Source: Candidatus Parabeggiatoa sp. nov. 2 (GTDB taxonomy: Bacteria; Pseudomonadota; Gammaproteobacteria; Beggiatoales; Beggiatoaceae). Taken from it: a stretch of 36,457 bases of DNA. The stretch spans positions 1 to 36,457 of the forward strand of contig NBMI01000096.1 in the NCBI GenBank assembly GCA_002085445.1, in the 5' to 3' direction. The position numbers and the translations under genes were made by a program. Numbering within the stretch: the stretch's first letter is position 1; the number at the start of each line of letters is the position of its first letter. Below are positions 1-8,873 of the stretch, piece by piece. Under the pieces are notes generated by a model. The model made no database searches, was not told the origin of the DNA, and worked only from the letters and a program-made list of their open reading frames with translations.

Positions 1-394
1 TTTAGGGTACTTAAGCTTTTAGACAACGGCTTTAGCCGTTGGCGTTAGGGTGGTATGGAAACTTCCGCCTTACTGTACTAGGTGCTGCCAAACTAAAGTT
101 TGGACGGAGGCTGCCAAACTAACGTTTGGACGACTGCCAAACTAAAAAGTTGGATCGATAAAAAACGGGAGCAAAGTGTGCAGGAGAGCGGAAATTCCCG
201 TACCACCACCAGCCAACTGAAAGCTAAAGTAGGCTAAAGCCTACTAACCTCTTTTAGTGCCCTTTAGGGTACTTAAGCTTTAGTTGGAGCGATAAAAAAC
301 GGGAGCAAAGTTTGAACTCCTAGTTGTTTGCGTGAGGCGATAAATCGCCTACTACAAACGAATTACCTATTACCAATATTTTGCTGTAAGGACA
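1..394. repeat. Palindromic dispersed repeats, no gene
   Basis: Gene-free leader before the M23 peptidase. It holds a left-truncated copy of the 180-bp-class palindromic element (1-90, with the hairpin CAACGGCTTTAGCCGTTG at 24-41), three CCAAACT/AGTTTGG hairpins at about 88-155, and a second partial copy of the same large element in the opposite orientation (about 178-285). A GGCGAT/ATCGCC hairpin followed by CTACTACAAACG lies near 335-360. No promoter for the downstream gene stands out. Confidence 0.8.
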
Positions 395-2146
395 ATGAAT
401 TACATGCAACCTAAAAAAAATCTGAATCCTCTTGGTGGGTTAAAACATAAGGTCAAATGTGTCTTTAAGCCGCGTCGTTCTTTTAAAGAGGTGGTGGTAG
501 ACTGGCTCTCATCTCGTCGTTCTACTCTCCCTTTTAAAATTGAGGGGTCTGATTTGGGCGTTGAATATGGTTTGCATTTAAAACCACGTCCCGCCTCCCG
601 TTGGTCAAGTTCTAAATTCTTGGTGATAAGCCTGTTCATCCTGTTGCCGTTGCTATGGTGGTTTGGTAGTCCCAGTGCTTTAACTGAGTTTTTACCGCTT
701 CAATCTTATCTGTTTCGGACACCCACGTCGTCTATTGCTGCCAAACCAGATTTGTCGGCCACCAAGCTTCAAGCGCCAGCGTATATCACTCCCAAAGCAG
801 CGTTGTTGGCTTCCGCCAAAAGTACACCTATTTTGCGATCGACTTCTACGGCTACCGTTGTCCAATCAGAGGTGCCGGCTTCAACGGTCGTCAAAAAAGT
901 TGATTTGCTTCATCCAATACTCCGAGCTAAAACCTCCTCCTTACCTTGGTTACATCTTCGTCTCAAGCCAGGTGAAAATTTGTCGCGGGTTTTTAAAAAA
1001 CATCGTTTTAATAAAACACAATTGCGTCATATTCTTAAATTGGGTGGGAATGCTGAACAATTACGTCAACTTCATCGTGGTCAACATTTGCATATCAAGC
1101 ATGATCTCAATGGAAATATTGAAACGCTTGTTTTGGCGCTGAAAGACTCCAAGGAGTTACATGTTTATAAAGAAGGTGGCGGGTTTGTGACTGAAATTCG
1201 GCGACAAGGTGTGCGTGTCGAAACGGTCTTTATTCACGGTGTTGTTGAGAGTTCTCTTTCAGTTGCGGCACAAAAAGCGAATTTATCAAGTCACATACTG
1301 GCTCAGTTGGTTGAAATATTTCAGTGGAAGATTGATTTTGCTCTTGGTGTTCAAGCGGGCGATCAATTCAATGTTATTTATGAACAACATTGGTTTGAGG
1401 AGGAGGTAAAAGAGGGTAAGATGTTGGCGGCTGAATTTGTTAATCATGGTAAAGTTAATCGTGCCTTGCGTTATACTGATGCTAGTGGTTACACGGGTTA
1501 TTACACGCCGATAGGTGATAGTTTACAGAAAGTTTCTTTACTCCGCGCCCCGGTCGAATATACTAGAATTAGTTCTCCTTTTGGTGAGCGTATGCACCCT
1601 ATTTCTAGAAGATATTCTTTTCATAGTGGCATTGATTATGCGGCACCTTGGGGTACGCCCCTCGTTGCTGGCGGGGATGCGACTGTTAAGTTTGTGGGCC
1701 GAAAAGGTGGGTATGGAAAGGTTATTATTTTGGAACATAATGGGCGGGTTCTTTCTTTGTATGCACATTTGTCAAAGTATGCTGAGGATTTGAGTGTTGG
1801 TGATGAGGTTATCCAAGGACAAATTATTGGTTATGTGGGTCAAAGTGGGCGAACAACGGGGCCTCATTTGCATTATGAAATTAAACGGGATGATGTGGCT
1901 GTTGATCCGCAGTATGTAGATTTGCCGCTCGCGATGCCGATATCCGATGAAATCCAAGCGGATTTTATTAATCAAACTCAATTGCTTATGACGCAATTGG
2001 ATGTCATCGGTCAGTTTGCTAAGCCGACAAAGTTGGTACAAAATCAGAGTCCGGTTATGCCGACAATGGCAAGGTTGGCGCAGTCAATGGCCGTTAATTC
2101 TGTTTTGAGGCAACATTCAATAGGTTCTGCAACAAGCGGACGGTAA
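395..2146 (+). CDS. M23 family metallopeptidase (murein DD-endopeptidase, MepM-like)
   Basis: Predicted inner-membrane-anchored peptidoglycan endopeptidase that would cut peptide cross-links in the periplasm to allow wall growth. Of 583 residues, the first ~70 are basic and cytoplasmic, residues about 74-90 form one hydrophobic membrane segment, and a Ser/Thr/Ala/Pro-rich linker follows. Then come a LysM/OapA-like region (from about residue 185), an M23 amino-terminal regulatory domain (about 265-330) and a carboxy-terminal M23 domain. The zinc ligands are visible: H410 and D414 in HSGID, and the HLH motif H491-L-H493. Length and order match the MepM/YebA family of gammaproteobacteria. The ATG is preceded by TAAGGAC, a good ribosome-binding site. 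The tail after residue ~510 is variable and Gln/Met-rich. Next gene is sbcD, separated by a repeat array, so this is probably a single-gene unit. Confidence 0.94.
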   Translation: MNYMQPKKNLNPLGGLKHKVKCVFKPRRSFKEVVVDWLSSRRSTLPFKIEGSDLGVEYGLHLKPRPASRWSSSKFLVISLFILLPLLWWFGSPSALTEFLPLQSYLFRTPTSSIAAKPDLSATKLQAPAYITPKAALLASAKSTPILRSTSTATVVQSEVPASTVVKKVDLLHPILRAKTSSLPWLHLRLKPGENLSRVFKKHRFNKTQLRHILKLGGNAEQLRQLHRGQHLHIKHDLNGNIETLVLALKDSKELHVYKEGGGFVTEIRRQGVRVETVFIHGVVESSLSVAAQKANLSSHILAQLVEIFQWKIDFALGVQAGDQFNVIYEQHWFEEEVKEGKMLAAEFVNHGKVNRALRYTDASGYTGYYTPIGDSLQKVSLLRAPVEYTRISSPFGERMHPISRRYSFHSGIDYAAPWGTPLVAGGDATVKFVGRKGGYGKVIILEHNGRVLSLYAHLSKYAEDLSVGDEVIQGQIIGYVGQSGRTTGPHLHYEIKRDDVAVDPQYVDLPLAMPISDEIQADFINQTQLLMTQLDVIGQFAKPTKLVQNQSPVMPTMARLAQSMAVNSVLRQHSIGSATSGR

Positions 2147-2164
2147 TTTGCTGTTGTCTGACTT

Positions 2165-2586
2165 GATAAAAGCAAACTACAGGGATTCGTTATAAGAAAG
2201 GATAAAAAAAGCAAACTACAGGGATTCGTTATAAGAAAACTACAGGGATTCGTTATAAAAAAGGATGAAAGCAAACTACAGGGATTCGTTATAAGAAAAC
2301 TACAGGGATTCGTTATAAAAAAGGATTAAAGCAAACTACAGGGATTCGTTATAAAAGCAAACTACAGGGATTCGTTATAAAAAAGGATTAAAGCAAACTA
2401 CAGGGATTCGTTATAAAAAAGGATTAAAGCGTGCCTACAGGGATTCGTTATAAGAAAGGATTAAAGCGTGCCTACAGGGATTCGTTGATAAAAGCGTGCC
2501 TACAGGGATTCGTTATAAGAAAAGATGGAAAATATTTTTAAACGCGACGAACTAATCCTTTATTATAACGAATCCTTGTAGTTGCT
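2165..2586 (+). repeat. Tandem array with one inverted terminal copy, between M23 gene and sbcD
   Basis: About a dozen direct copies of a unit built on CTACAGGGATTCGTTATAA, with a variable connector (AAGAAAGGATTAAAGC or shorter), run to about 2523. Early copies carry GCAAACTACAGG and later ones GCGTGCCTACAGG, so the array has two subfamilies. At about 2549-2586 a single copy appears in the opposite orientation (CTTTATTATAACGAATCC), right before the sbcD leader. It could fold back on any upstream copy. No gene is seen here. Confidence 0.9.
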
Positions 2587-2608
2587 TTTCATTTTTCATT
2601 TTTCATTC
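2586..2608 (+). repeat. Heptamer microsatellite TCATTTT upstream of sbcD
   Basis: Three copies of the heptamer TCATTTT lie just upstream of the sbcD start. The same heptamer, in one orientation or the other, precedes the genes starting at 10350 (minus) and 23259 (plus) and touches the start of the LRR gene at 34257 (minus). Confidence 0.8.
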
Positions 2609-2623
2609 CTATACCAAAACCTC

Positions 2624-3802
2624 ATGCGCCTAATTCACACATCTGACTGGCATTTAGGCCGCCGACTCAAAGGCATCGATCGCACCCCAGAAATCGAATA
2701 TCAACTCGATGAATTATTTTTAGTCGCCAAAATCCTCGAAGTGGATGCGGTATTAGTTGCTGGCGACATCTTTGACGGCCCAAGCCCACCCGCCGACGCT
2801 GAAAAAGTGGCCTATCGCTTTTTCTGCCGACTGCGAGAAGCCAACATACCGGCCGTCATCATTGCCGGCAACCACGACTCCGCCTTTCGCATTGAAGGTA
2901 TCTCACAACTCCTCTCCCATATAGGCGTCTCGGCCTTAGGCCGGCCCAAAAAAGCCAACAAAGGCGGCGTTATTCAAATAGAAACCCAAAATGGCAAACT
3001 CTGTGTGGCCGCCATGCCATTTGCCTCCGAAAGACGCTTACTAAAAGCAGAAGACTTATGGGAAAAGGACGAACTAGAGCAACGCCAACACTATAAACAA
3101 ACAGTGGCCTACCTATTTAACAACTTAGCCAGCGGCTTTCGAGAAGATAGCGTCAACGTAGTAATGGCCCACCTGACGATTGAAGGCGCAAAACGCGCCT
3201 ACTCCGAAGTAGACTACTACACACGAGACACTTACAGTCTAGCTGGACAAACGTTACCGCCCGATGCCCAATATATTGCCTTGGGACACATCCACAAACC
3301 ACAACAAATTCCCAACGCGGCCCCCACCTACTACTCAGGCTCATTGATACAAGTAGACTTTGGAGAAGCTGGCGAAGACAAAGGCTTTAACTTGGTAACG
3401 ATAGAACCGGGTTCTCCGGCCCAAGTAGAATTTAAACCACTCCCTTGTCCAAAACCATTGAAAGTGATTAAATGTAACGAATCCAACCTAGAAGAAACCC
3501 TAGAAGCCAACCAAGAGCATCCGGGATTTCTGAAAGTTATTATTGAACTGAATGGCCCCCAAATAGGTTTAGCGGATCAAGTGCGGAAAATATGTCCCCA
3601 AGCCTTAATGATTGAAGCTAAGTACCTGAAAATAAAACAAGAACAACCAACAGAGGCCCCTGCCCCCAATCAATTTGACGCAGTACTCGAATTTCAGCGC
3701 TACTGGAATGAACGCGAAGACACCCTCAAGCCGGCCGTTTTACAGGCCTTTGAAGAATTACATCAAGAAATCACTGGAGTCCAAGATTTATCTTGGCAGT
3801 GA
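2624..3802 (+). CDS. sbcD: Exonuclease SbcD (SbcCD nuclease subunit)
   Basis: Mre11-type manganese nuclease subunit of SbcCD, which cleaves DNA hairpins and processes blocked double-strand ends. From the chosen ATG the protein is 392 aa and opens directly with the family signature MRLIHTSDWHLGRRLKG; a start 42 bp upstream (2582) would only add a peptide translated from the TCATTTT heptamers. Phosphoesterase motifs are all present: D8 and H10 in SDWHLG, VAGDIFD, AGNHD, MAHLT and LGHIHKPQ, followed by the carboxy-terminal capping domain. No Shine-Dalgarno is evident. sbcC follows on the same strand, but about 630 bp of arrays lie between them instead of the usual overlap. A 20-bp piece of the 3' end (3770-3789) is repeated at 3802-3821, across the stop codon. 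Confidence 0.95.
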   Translation: MRLIHTSDWHLGRRLKGIDRTPEIEYQLDELFLVAKILEVDAVLVAGDIFDGPSPPADAEKVAYRFFCRLREANIPAVIIAGNHDSAFRIEGISQLLSHIGVSALGRPKKANKGGVIQIETQNGKLCVAAMPFASERRLLKAEDLWEKDELEQRQHYKQTVAYLFNNLASGFREDSVNVVMAHLTIEGAKRAYSEVDYYTRDTYSLAGQTLPPDAQYIALGHIHKPQQIPNAAPTYYSGSLIQVDFGEAGEDKGFNLVTIEPGSPAQVEFKPLPCPKPLKVIKCNESNLEETLEANQEHPGFLKVIIELNGPQIGLADQVRKICPQALMIEAKYLKIKQEQPTEAPAPNQFDAVLEFQRYWNEREDTLKPAVLQAFEELHQEITGVQDLSWQ

Positions 3803-3821
3803 TCACTGGAGTCCAAGATTT

Positions 3822-4035
3822 GTTTGTAGTAGTTGCTTTAGCAACTCTCTATCATAAGAGTTTGTAGTTGCTTTAGCAACTCTCATAAGAGTTTGTAGTA
3901 GTTGCTTTAGCAACAGAAGGGTTTGTAGTAGTTGCTTTAGCAACAGAAAGGTTTGTAGTAATTGCTTTAGCAACAGAAAGGTTTGTAGTAGTTGCTTTAG
4001 CAACAGAAAGGTTTGTAGTAGTTGCTTTAGCAACT
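3822..4035 (+). repeat. 30-bp hairpin array (GTTGCTTTAGCAAC) between sbcD and sbcC
   Basis: Seven copies of a unit made of TTTGTAGTA plus the perfect palindrome GTTGCTTTAGCAAC. Four later copies are joined by AGAAAGG and have a 30-bp period; the first two use CTCTCATAAGAG connectors, themselves partly palindromic. The TTTGTAGTA spacer is the same as in the GGCGCTTTAGCGCC array at 15240, but the stem differs in both arms. Confidence 0.92.
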
Positions 4036-4089
4036 AAGCGAGCGTATACGACAAACACCCTTTCACTTACTTAAGGCACTGTTTATTCC

Positions 4090-4275
4090 CACAATTCGTT
4101 TATCCGCGCTTGTGTCGTTGTACTTATCACAATTCGTTTATCCGCGTAATTCGTTGTACTTATCACACACAATTCGTTTATCCGCGTAATTCGTTGTACT
4201 TATCACACACAATTCGTTTATCCGCGTAATTCGTTGTACTTATCCACAATCGCTGTACTTATCCACAATTCGCAG
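4090..4275 (+). repeat. Array of AATTCGTTTATCCGCGTAAT units ending in two DnaA-box matches
   Basis: Four copies of CAATTCGTTTATCCGCG, most followed by TAATTCGTTGTACTTATCAC. The array degenerates into two perfect TTATCCACA 9-mers at 4240-4248 and 4259-4267, both preceded by GTAC. Related arrays lie at 8625, 31800, 35215 and 36050. The rest of the stretch to sbcC shows no gene. Confidence 0.88.
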
Positions 4276-4416
4276 CACTCCCATAAATCATTACACTTGT
4301 TATTAGCTATTTTAGGGGCCATATTACCTATCGTAAAACACCATCACAGCATATCTGATAACTGATAAGTACTGAAGCCTAAATTTTAGGGTATTTATCG
4401 ATAAGCCAATATCGAA

Positions 4417-4490
4417 GGGGCAACCATAAAGGATTGCCCCTACATGACACGACGGTTCGTAGGGGCAATCCCACGTGCAAAGCCCCTTTT
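4417..4490 (+). repeat. Dispersed palindromic element overlapping the sbcC start
   Basis: Begins with GGGGCAACCATAAAGGATTG and continues through CCCCTAC...GTAGGGG and GGGGCAATCCCACGTGCAAA to GCCCC. The inner part folds as a long hairpin (GGCAACC and GGATTGCCCCTAC against GTAGGGGCAATCC). Near-identical copies lie at 9565-9617 and about 21170-21240. Here it supplies the only in-frame start (TTG 4434) and roughly the first 17 codons of sbcC. Confidence 0.9.
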
Positions 4491-7259
4491 GAAGGATTCA
4501 CCAGCTTCCGCAAACGCCAAGAACTCGACTTCTCCACCCTTGACTTATTCGCCATCACCGGCCCCACCGGCGCTGGCAAATCCTCTTTGCTCGACGCCAT
4601 CACCTTTGCCCTTTACGGAAAAGTGGCCCGCTTAGGCAAAAGCGCCAGCGGCACCGAATTAATCAGCCAAGGCGCAACTGAACTAAAAGTCGAATTTCAA
4701 TTTGCGGTGCAACAAACCGAATACAAAGCCATCAGAACATGCCAACAACGCGCCGAAACCGCCAAAACGGATTTTCTGCTTGATAAACTCCAAGAAGGCT
4801 CATGGGAACGATGTGATCGCACCAAAAATATAGAAGACATCCTACAGATGAACTTCGACACCTTCATTCGCGTCATCCTACTCCCCCAAGGAAAATTTGA
4901 CGAATTCCTCAAAGGAGAACCCCGAAAACGCCGAGAATTACTGCGCCAATTAGCCGGCTTTGAAATATTTGAACAAATGCGTCAAGAAGCCAGTCAACGC
5001 GCCAAGCGATACAAAGCCGAGCGCGAAGGAACAGAGCAAGTCTTGACTGACATCCAAGTGCCCAAACAACAGGAAGTGATTGAAAATAAACAGAAGCTTG
5101 AAAACCTAGAACAAAACCAGCCTCAACTCCAAATCAATGCCACCAATGCCCAACGAGTGCTGGATGATGAAGAAAGGCTGTTTGAACAGATTAAGCGTTT
5201 ATCCGTCTGGAAAATAAATTTGACAACGCTCAACCAACAATCCGACGACATGGCCCTATTGGAACAACGCCTACAACAAGCGCAAAAAGTAGATCGACTT
5301 GCCGGCGAATGGGCATTAATCAAAGCAGCAAGGGCGCGTTATGACGAAACCCAACAAGCAGTTGAGATGGCACAGGAAAACCTAAACGACGCGCAACAAC
5401 AACTACAGCACCACCGCTCAAATCTCATGGACTACATGGGGCAACAACTCAAAACGGCCGAAATCAGGGCCAAGGCTGCTCTTGAACAAGTAACCGAAGC
5501 GGAGCAAATGCTCGCACAAACAATACCCGGCGGTACGCGCCTAGAACAACTCAAACAAATTTCCGCCACCCTCATCCAATGGCAAGAACAACAAAAGCAA
5601 GTCCAACAAGCGCGTCAAAAGTGGCAACAAGCCACCGAGCAACTGCAAGCAGCGAACGATGACTATAATAATGCCGCCACAGCCCTAGAAAAAGCCCAAG
5701 CGGCGCTACAAGATGCCCAAGCCCACAACGAGGCCGTCATGCAACAAAACCAAGCGGCCACCTTAAGACTCTCACTGCATAGCGGTGAGACTTGCCCTGT
5801 GTGTGGCGGAACCTACCCATCGGCCCACCAACTGCCACCGCTACCAGAAATGGCCCTAGTAGATATCAAACCGCTACAAGAACACAAAGCCGAGGCAAAA
5901 CAGGCCCTACAAATCGCCCAAACGGCCAAGACGCGGGCCGAAACAACCCTAGAAAACTTGCAAGATTTACCCGACAAAGAGGCCGAACTTGCCAAACGAC
6001 AAGAACACATCAGTGACGTGTTGCAAACCAACGACTGGGAGGCCGAGGCCTTAAAGCAAGAATACCAAACGCTACAAGAACAAGACGAAAAACACCATGA
6101 AGTCCTCAAACAAAAAGAACAGGCCGAGGCTGAGCTTAAAAAAGCCGAAATGGCGCAGCGGTTTGCCCAAGAGAGTTACAACGAAACGCTCTCGCAGGAT
6201 CAAGACAGTGCCGACGAATTAGAACACCAACAGCACCAACTTCAGCAAGCTGAAACGGCCATCTATCAACAAACCGAAGGCCAGTCTTACGAAGAACTGT
6301 CCCAAAGCCTTGAGCAATATGAAGAAAACCTGGCAGCCCAAATCAACAAAGCCAACAAATCCTATCAAAGAGCCCATAATCACTTTATCCAAGCCGAAGA
6401 AACCGAAAAGAACGCCAGACGAGAAATAGAGTTTGCCAATGACGAAAAAGAACAACGCCACGTCTGTTGGAAAGAGGCCCTCCAAACCGTTGGCTTCACC
6501 GAAGACAACTTTTTAAAGGCCAAAGCATCGCCAGAACAACAAACACAATGGGAAACAACCCTTCGTCATCATCGGGACAACAAAATCGAATTAGAAACTC
6601 ATATTAAGGCCGTCATCACTGCCATTGGAAAAAAAACCACCGACGACAACAAGATTCAACAACAGCGCCAAGCCAAAATAACCGTAGAAAACCAACTAAA
6701 ACAGGCCAATGAACAACGTGTTAAACTCTCTACTTGGCTTCAGATGGCCGAAGAACAGCAACAACAAGAAAAACAACAGTCAACCAAACTCACTACCCTC
6801 AAAGCCCAAGAAGAAATCTACCAGATACTCACACTCAACCTAAAATCTGACAAATTTCAGGCCTACCTGTTAGAAGATTTAGAAGAAGAATTAGTTACCC
6901 GTGCCACCGTGCTACTACAAACACTAACTGATTCCCGATATACCCTAAAAAGGAAACCGAAAAACGGCGAATACTGGGTAGAAGACAACTGGAATGGCGG
7001 CGAAATGCGGCGAGTACGAACCCTCTCTGGCGGAGAAACAATGGGCGTAGAACTAGGCAGTTTGTTTTTAGACGAAGGCTTTGGAACACTAGACGCCGAA
7101 ACCCTAGAAAGCGTCACCCAAATCCTCGAATCCTTGCGACAACAAGACAGACTGATTGGCGTGATTACCCACATACCCGCCCTAGCCGAACGACTACCCA
7201 CACAAGTGAAAGTCCACAAATCGCCACAAGGCTCGCGGTTGGAAGTTGAAGCAGCATAG
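4434..7259 (+). CDS. sbcC: SbcC, SMC-like ATPase subunit of SbcCD, with altered amino terminus
   Basis: Rad50-type ATPase and coiled-coil partner of SbcD. Walker A GPTGAGKS is at residues 43-50, the zinc hook CPVC at 454-457 between long Gln/Glu-rich coiled coils, the ABC signature LSGGE at 864-868, and Walker B LFLDEGFGTLD at about 877-887. Total 941 aa is in the family range, so the body is intact. The start is odd: family members begin with a short strand (typically MKPLKL-like) leading into GFTSFR. Here, codons before FEGFTSFRKRQ are read from a dispersed palindromic element, and the only in-frame initiator is TTG within it (stop codon upstream at 4380). Either the protein starts there with a foreign ~17-residue leader, or the true start was lost and the gene is impaired. 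Confidence 0.92.
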   Translation: MPLHDTTVRRGNPTCKAPFEGFTSFRKRQELDFSTLDLFAITGPTGAGKSSLLDAITFALYGKVARLGKSASGTELISQGATELKVEFQFAVQQTEYKAIRTCQQRAETAKTDFLLDKLQEGSWERCDRTKNIEDILQMNFDTFIRVILLPQGKFDEFLKGEPRKRRELLRQLAGFEIFEQMRQEASQRAKRYKAEREGTEQVLTDIQVPKQQEVIENKQKLENLEQNQPQLQINATNAQRVLDDEERLFEQIKRLSVWKINLTTLNQQSDDMALLEQRLQQAQKVDRLAGEWALIKAARARYDETQQAVEMAQENLNDAQQQLQHHRSNLMDYMGQQLKTAEIRAKAALEQVTEAEQMLAQTIPGGTRLEQLKQISATLIQWQEQQKQVQQARQKWQQATEQLQAANDDYNNAATALEKAQAALQDAQAHNEAVMQQNQAATLRLSLHSGETCPVCGGTYPSAHQLPPLPEMALVDIKPLQEHKAEAKQALQIAQTAKTRAETTLENLQDLPDKEAELAKRQEHISDVLQTNDWEAEALKQEYQTLQEQDEKHHEVLKQKEQAEAELKKAEMAQRFAQESYNETLSQDQDSADELEHQQHQLQQAETAIYQQTEGQSYEELSQSLEQYEENLAAQINKANKSYQRAHNHFIQAEETEKNARREIEFANDEKEQRHVCWKEALQTVGFTEDNFLKAKASPEQQTQWETTLRHHRDNKIELETHIKAVITAIGKKTTDDNKIQQQRQAKITVENQLKQANEQRVKLSTWLQMAEEQQQQEKQQSTKLTTLKAQEEIYQILTLNLKSDKFQAYLLEDLEEELVTRATVLLQTLTDSRYTLKRKPKNGEYWVEDNWNGGEMRRVRTLSGGETMGVELGSLFLDEGFGTLDAETLESVTQILESLRQQDRLIGVITHIPALAERLPTQVKVHKSPQGSRLEVEAA

Positions 7260-7261
7260 CG

Positions 7262-7440
7262 ATGGAGCTTTGGAAGCGATGTAGCCAAGGGCACCACCCC
7301 AAGCAAGCCCCAATGGGGCGACATTAATATAGCCAGGGGCACCGCCCCTGGCAAGCCCCGCCCCTGGCAATCCCCGCCCCAAGCAAGCCCCAACGGGGCG
7401 ACATTAATAAAGCCAGGGGCACCGCCCCTGGCAATCTTTA
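7262..7440. repeat. GC-rich repeat (CCAGGGGC/GCCCCTGG)
   Basis: Three or four partial copies of AGCCAGGGGCACCGCCCCTGG, with AAGCCCCAAYGGGGCGACAT between them, directly follow sbcC. Related sequence, with a GTATTATTAAAGCCAG connector, recurs at 20745-20860, 22735-22780 and 25500-25595. Much richer in GC than the flanks. Confidence 0.85.
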
Positions 7441-8330
7441 GCTTTGGACAACGCGGAGTACAACGAATTACGCGGATAAACGAATTAGCCAAGGAATCCA
7501 ACGCTTGCCGCTTTGGACAAGGACGCGGATAAACGAATAAGCACTTCGCTACGCGAAATCACGGCTTTAGCCGTTGGCGGTGGGGTGGTATGGATATTTC
7601 CGCTCTCCGGCACTAGGAGATGCGATATACTAATGAAAAATGAAAAATGAAAAGATGACATCTGGGAGTCATTTTCACGGATTTTAAGTACCTTCCGTAT
7701 AGCAACTTCAGCAAACCTACCGTTTAGGTTCCAGTTGATTGCCAGAATGAGCTAAGATTATTTGAGTCATCTCAAAAAGCGGGATGTGTTCCACTTGTTG
7801 TTGTTAATATAAGGCCATCACTCACAACATGGCCCTAAAACGCTAGTGCAGGATCGCTCCAATCCCCGTACCACCCAGCCATGAGCGGTTCCTCTGCGCT
7901 AAAAGCTAAAGTCTGTTAAAGCAGACTGACCTTCTTGTAGTGCCCTTTAGGGTACTTGAGCTTTCAGACAACGGCTGATGCTGTTGGCTGAGGTGGTATG
8001 GATCCTTCCGCGATCTTGCACTAGTGCAGGAGAGCGGAAATCCCGATACCATTCCGCCAGTAGCGGGGGCTCATGGCTAAAAGCGATAGAAGGCTAAAAC
8101 CGACTAAACTTTAGTGCCCTTTAGGGCACTTGAGCTTTTAGACAACGGCTTTAGCCGTTGGCGTTGGGGTGGTATCGAAACTTCCGCCTTAGTGTACTAG
8201 TTCGACAAAACCTTGGGTTTTTTGAGTATACTGCACACGGTTTAGATTTGGACTTTTATGTTTCGTTCATTATGAATGAATTCCCTTCACCCCAATCTGA
8301 AAAAAGTCTAAATTTCACCCGTTCACAGTA
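7441..8330. repeat. Stacked copies of the 180-bp-class palindromic element; no gene
   Basis: After two copies of the ACGCGGATAAACGAAT word (7449-7540) come a partial element at 7565-7620 and a heptamer run of ATGAAAA at about 7633-7653. Two head-to-tail full copies follow: about 7846-8033, and about 8026-8200, sharing the boundary CTAGTGCAGGAGAGCGGAAA. Each contains GTGCCCTTTAGGG and (in most) AACGGCTTTAGCCGTT hairpins. Short reading frames here are translations of repeats. Confidence 0.8.
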
Positions 8331-8560
8331 TAAGGAGCAACCCTCGTCAATTGCTCATCCTTAGACATAAGTTTTTAACTAATTGATTTTTATGGCTTTT
8401 AACTGGTAGGCCCCACGTTGGGGATTTATTAAAAATCAATGCTCTTTTATCCGTTTATTTCGAGTATCCTAAGTACTTATCAGGAATGCACCTAGTATCC
8501 AAAAGACTTGTGTATAACGATGAGCGTCAATTGAGGGCCATGTTGACGTTTGAAACGGGC
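8331..8560 (+). repeat. Dispersed ~230-bp repeat, partner of 26700-26915
   Basis: Shares long stretches with 26700-26915: CAACCCTCGTCAATTGCTCA, TTAGACATAAGTTTTTAA, AATTGATTTTTAT, TAGGCCCCACRTTG, and AAAAGACTTGTGTATAACGA leading into GAGCGTCAATTG. It is a lone unit related to the 116-bp array at 26190-27515. No gene is recognised. Confidence 0.85.
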
Positions 8561-8624
8561 GCATTCCCATTTTCCGGGTACTTTGTTAATAACGATGGCG
8601 ATTATGCTATCGATAGTACGTTTA

Positions 8625-8815
8625 TCCGCGTTTTTAATTCGTTTATCCGCGTAATGAGTTGTACTCAATTCGTTTATCCGCGTAATGAGTTGTACTCAAT
8701 TCGTTTATCCGCGTAATGAGTTGTACTCAATTCGTTTATCGTTGTACTCAATTCGATTATCCGCGTAATGAGTTGTACTTACTTAACCGTGAAAACGGGA
8801 ATGCGCCCGCGACAA
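8625..8815 (+). repeat. Array of TCGTTTATCCGCGTAATGAG units
   Basis: Five to six copies of an approximately 31-bp unit (AATTCGTTTATCCGCGTAAT then GAGTTGTACTC), one internally deleted. It ends at ACCGTGAAAACGGGAATGCG, a word that recurs inverted at 31781-31805. Confidence 0.88.
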
Positions 8816-8873
8816 GGATAATACAAATGACTCGGCTCAATGAAAAAAAACCTCATTGCCGGCTCACCGTTCC

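Noticed and set aside
7262..7440. Possible terminator after sbcC
   Set aside because: The GC-rich inverted repeats lack a T-run and recur at sites without genes, so they are better described as dispersed repeats.
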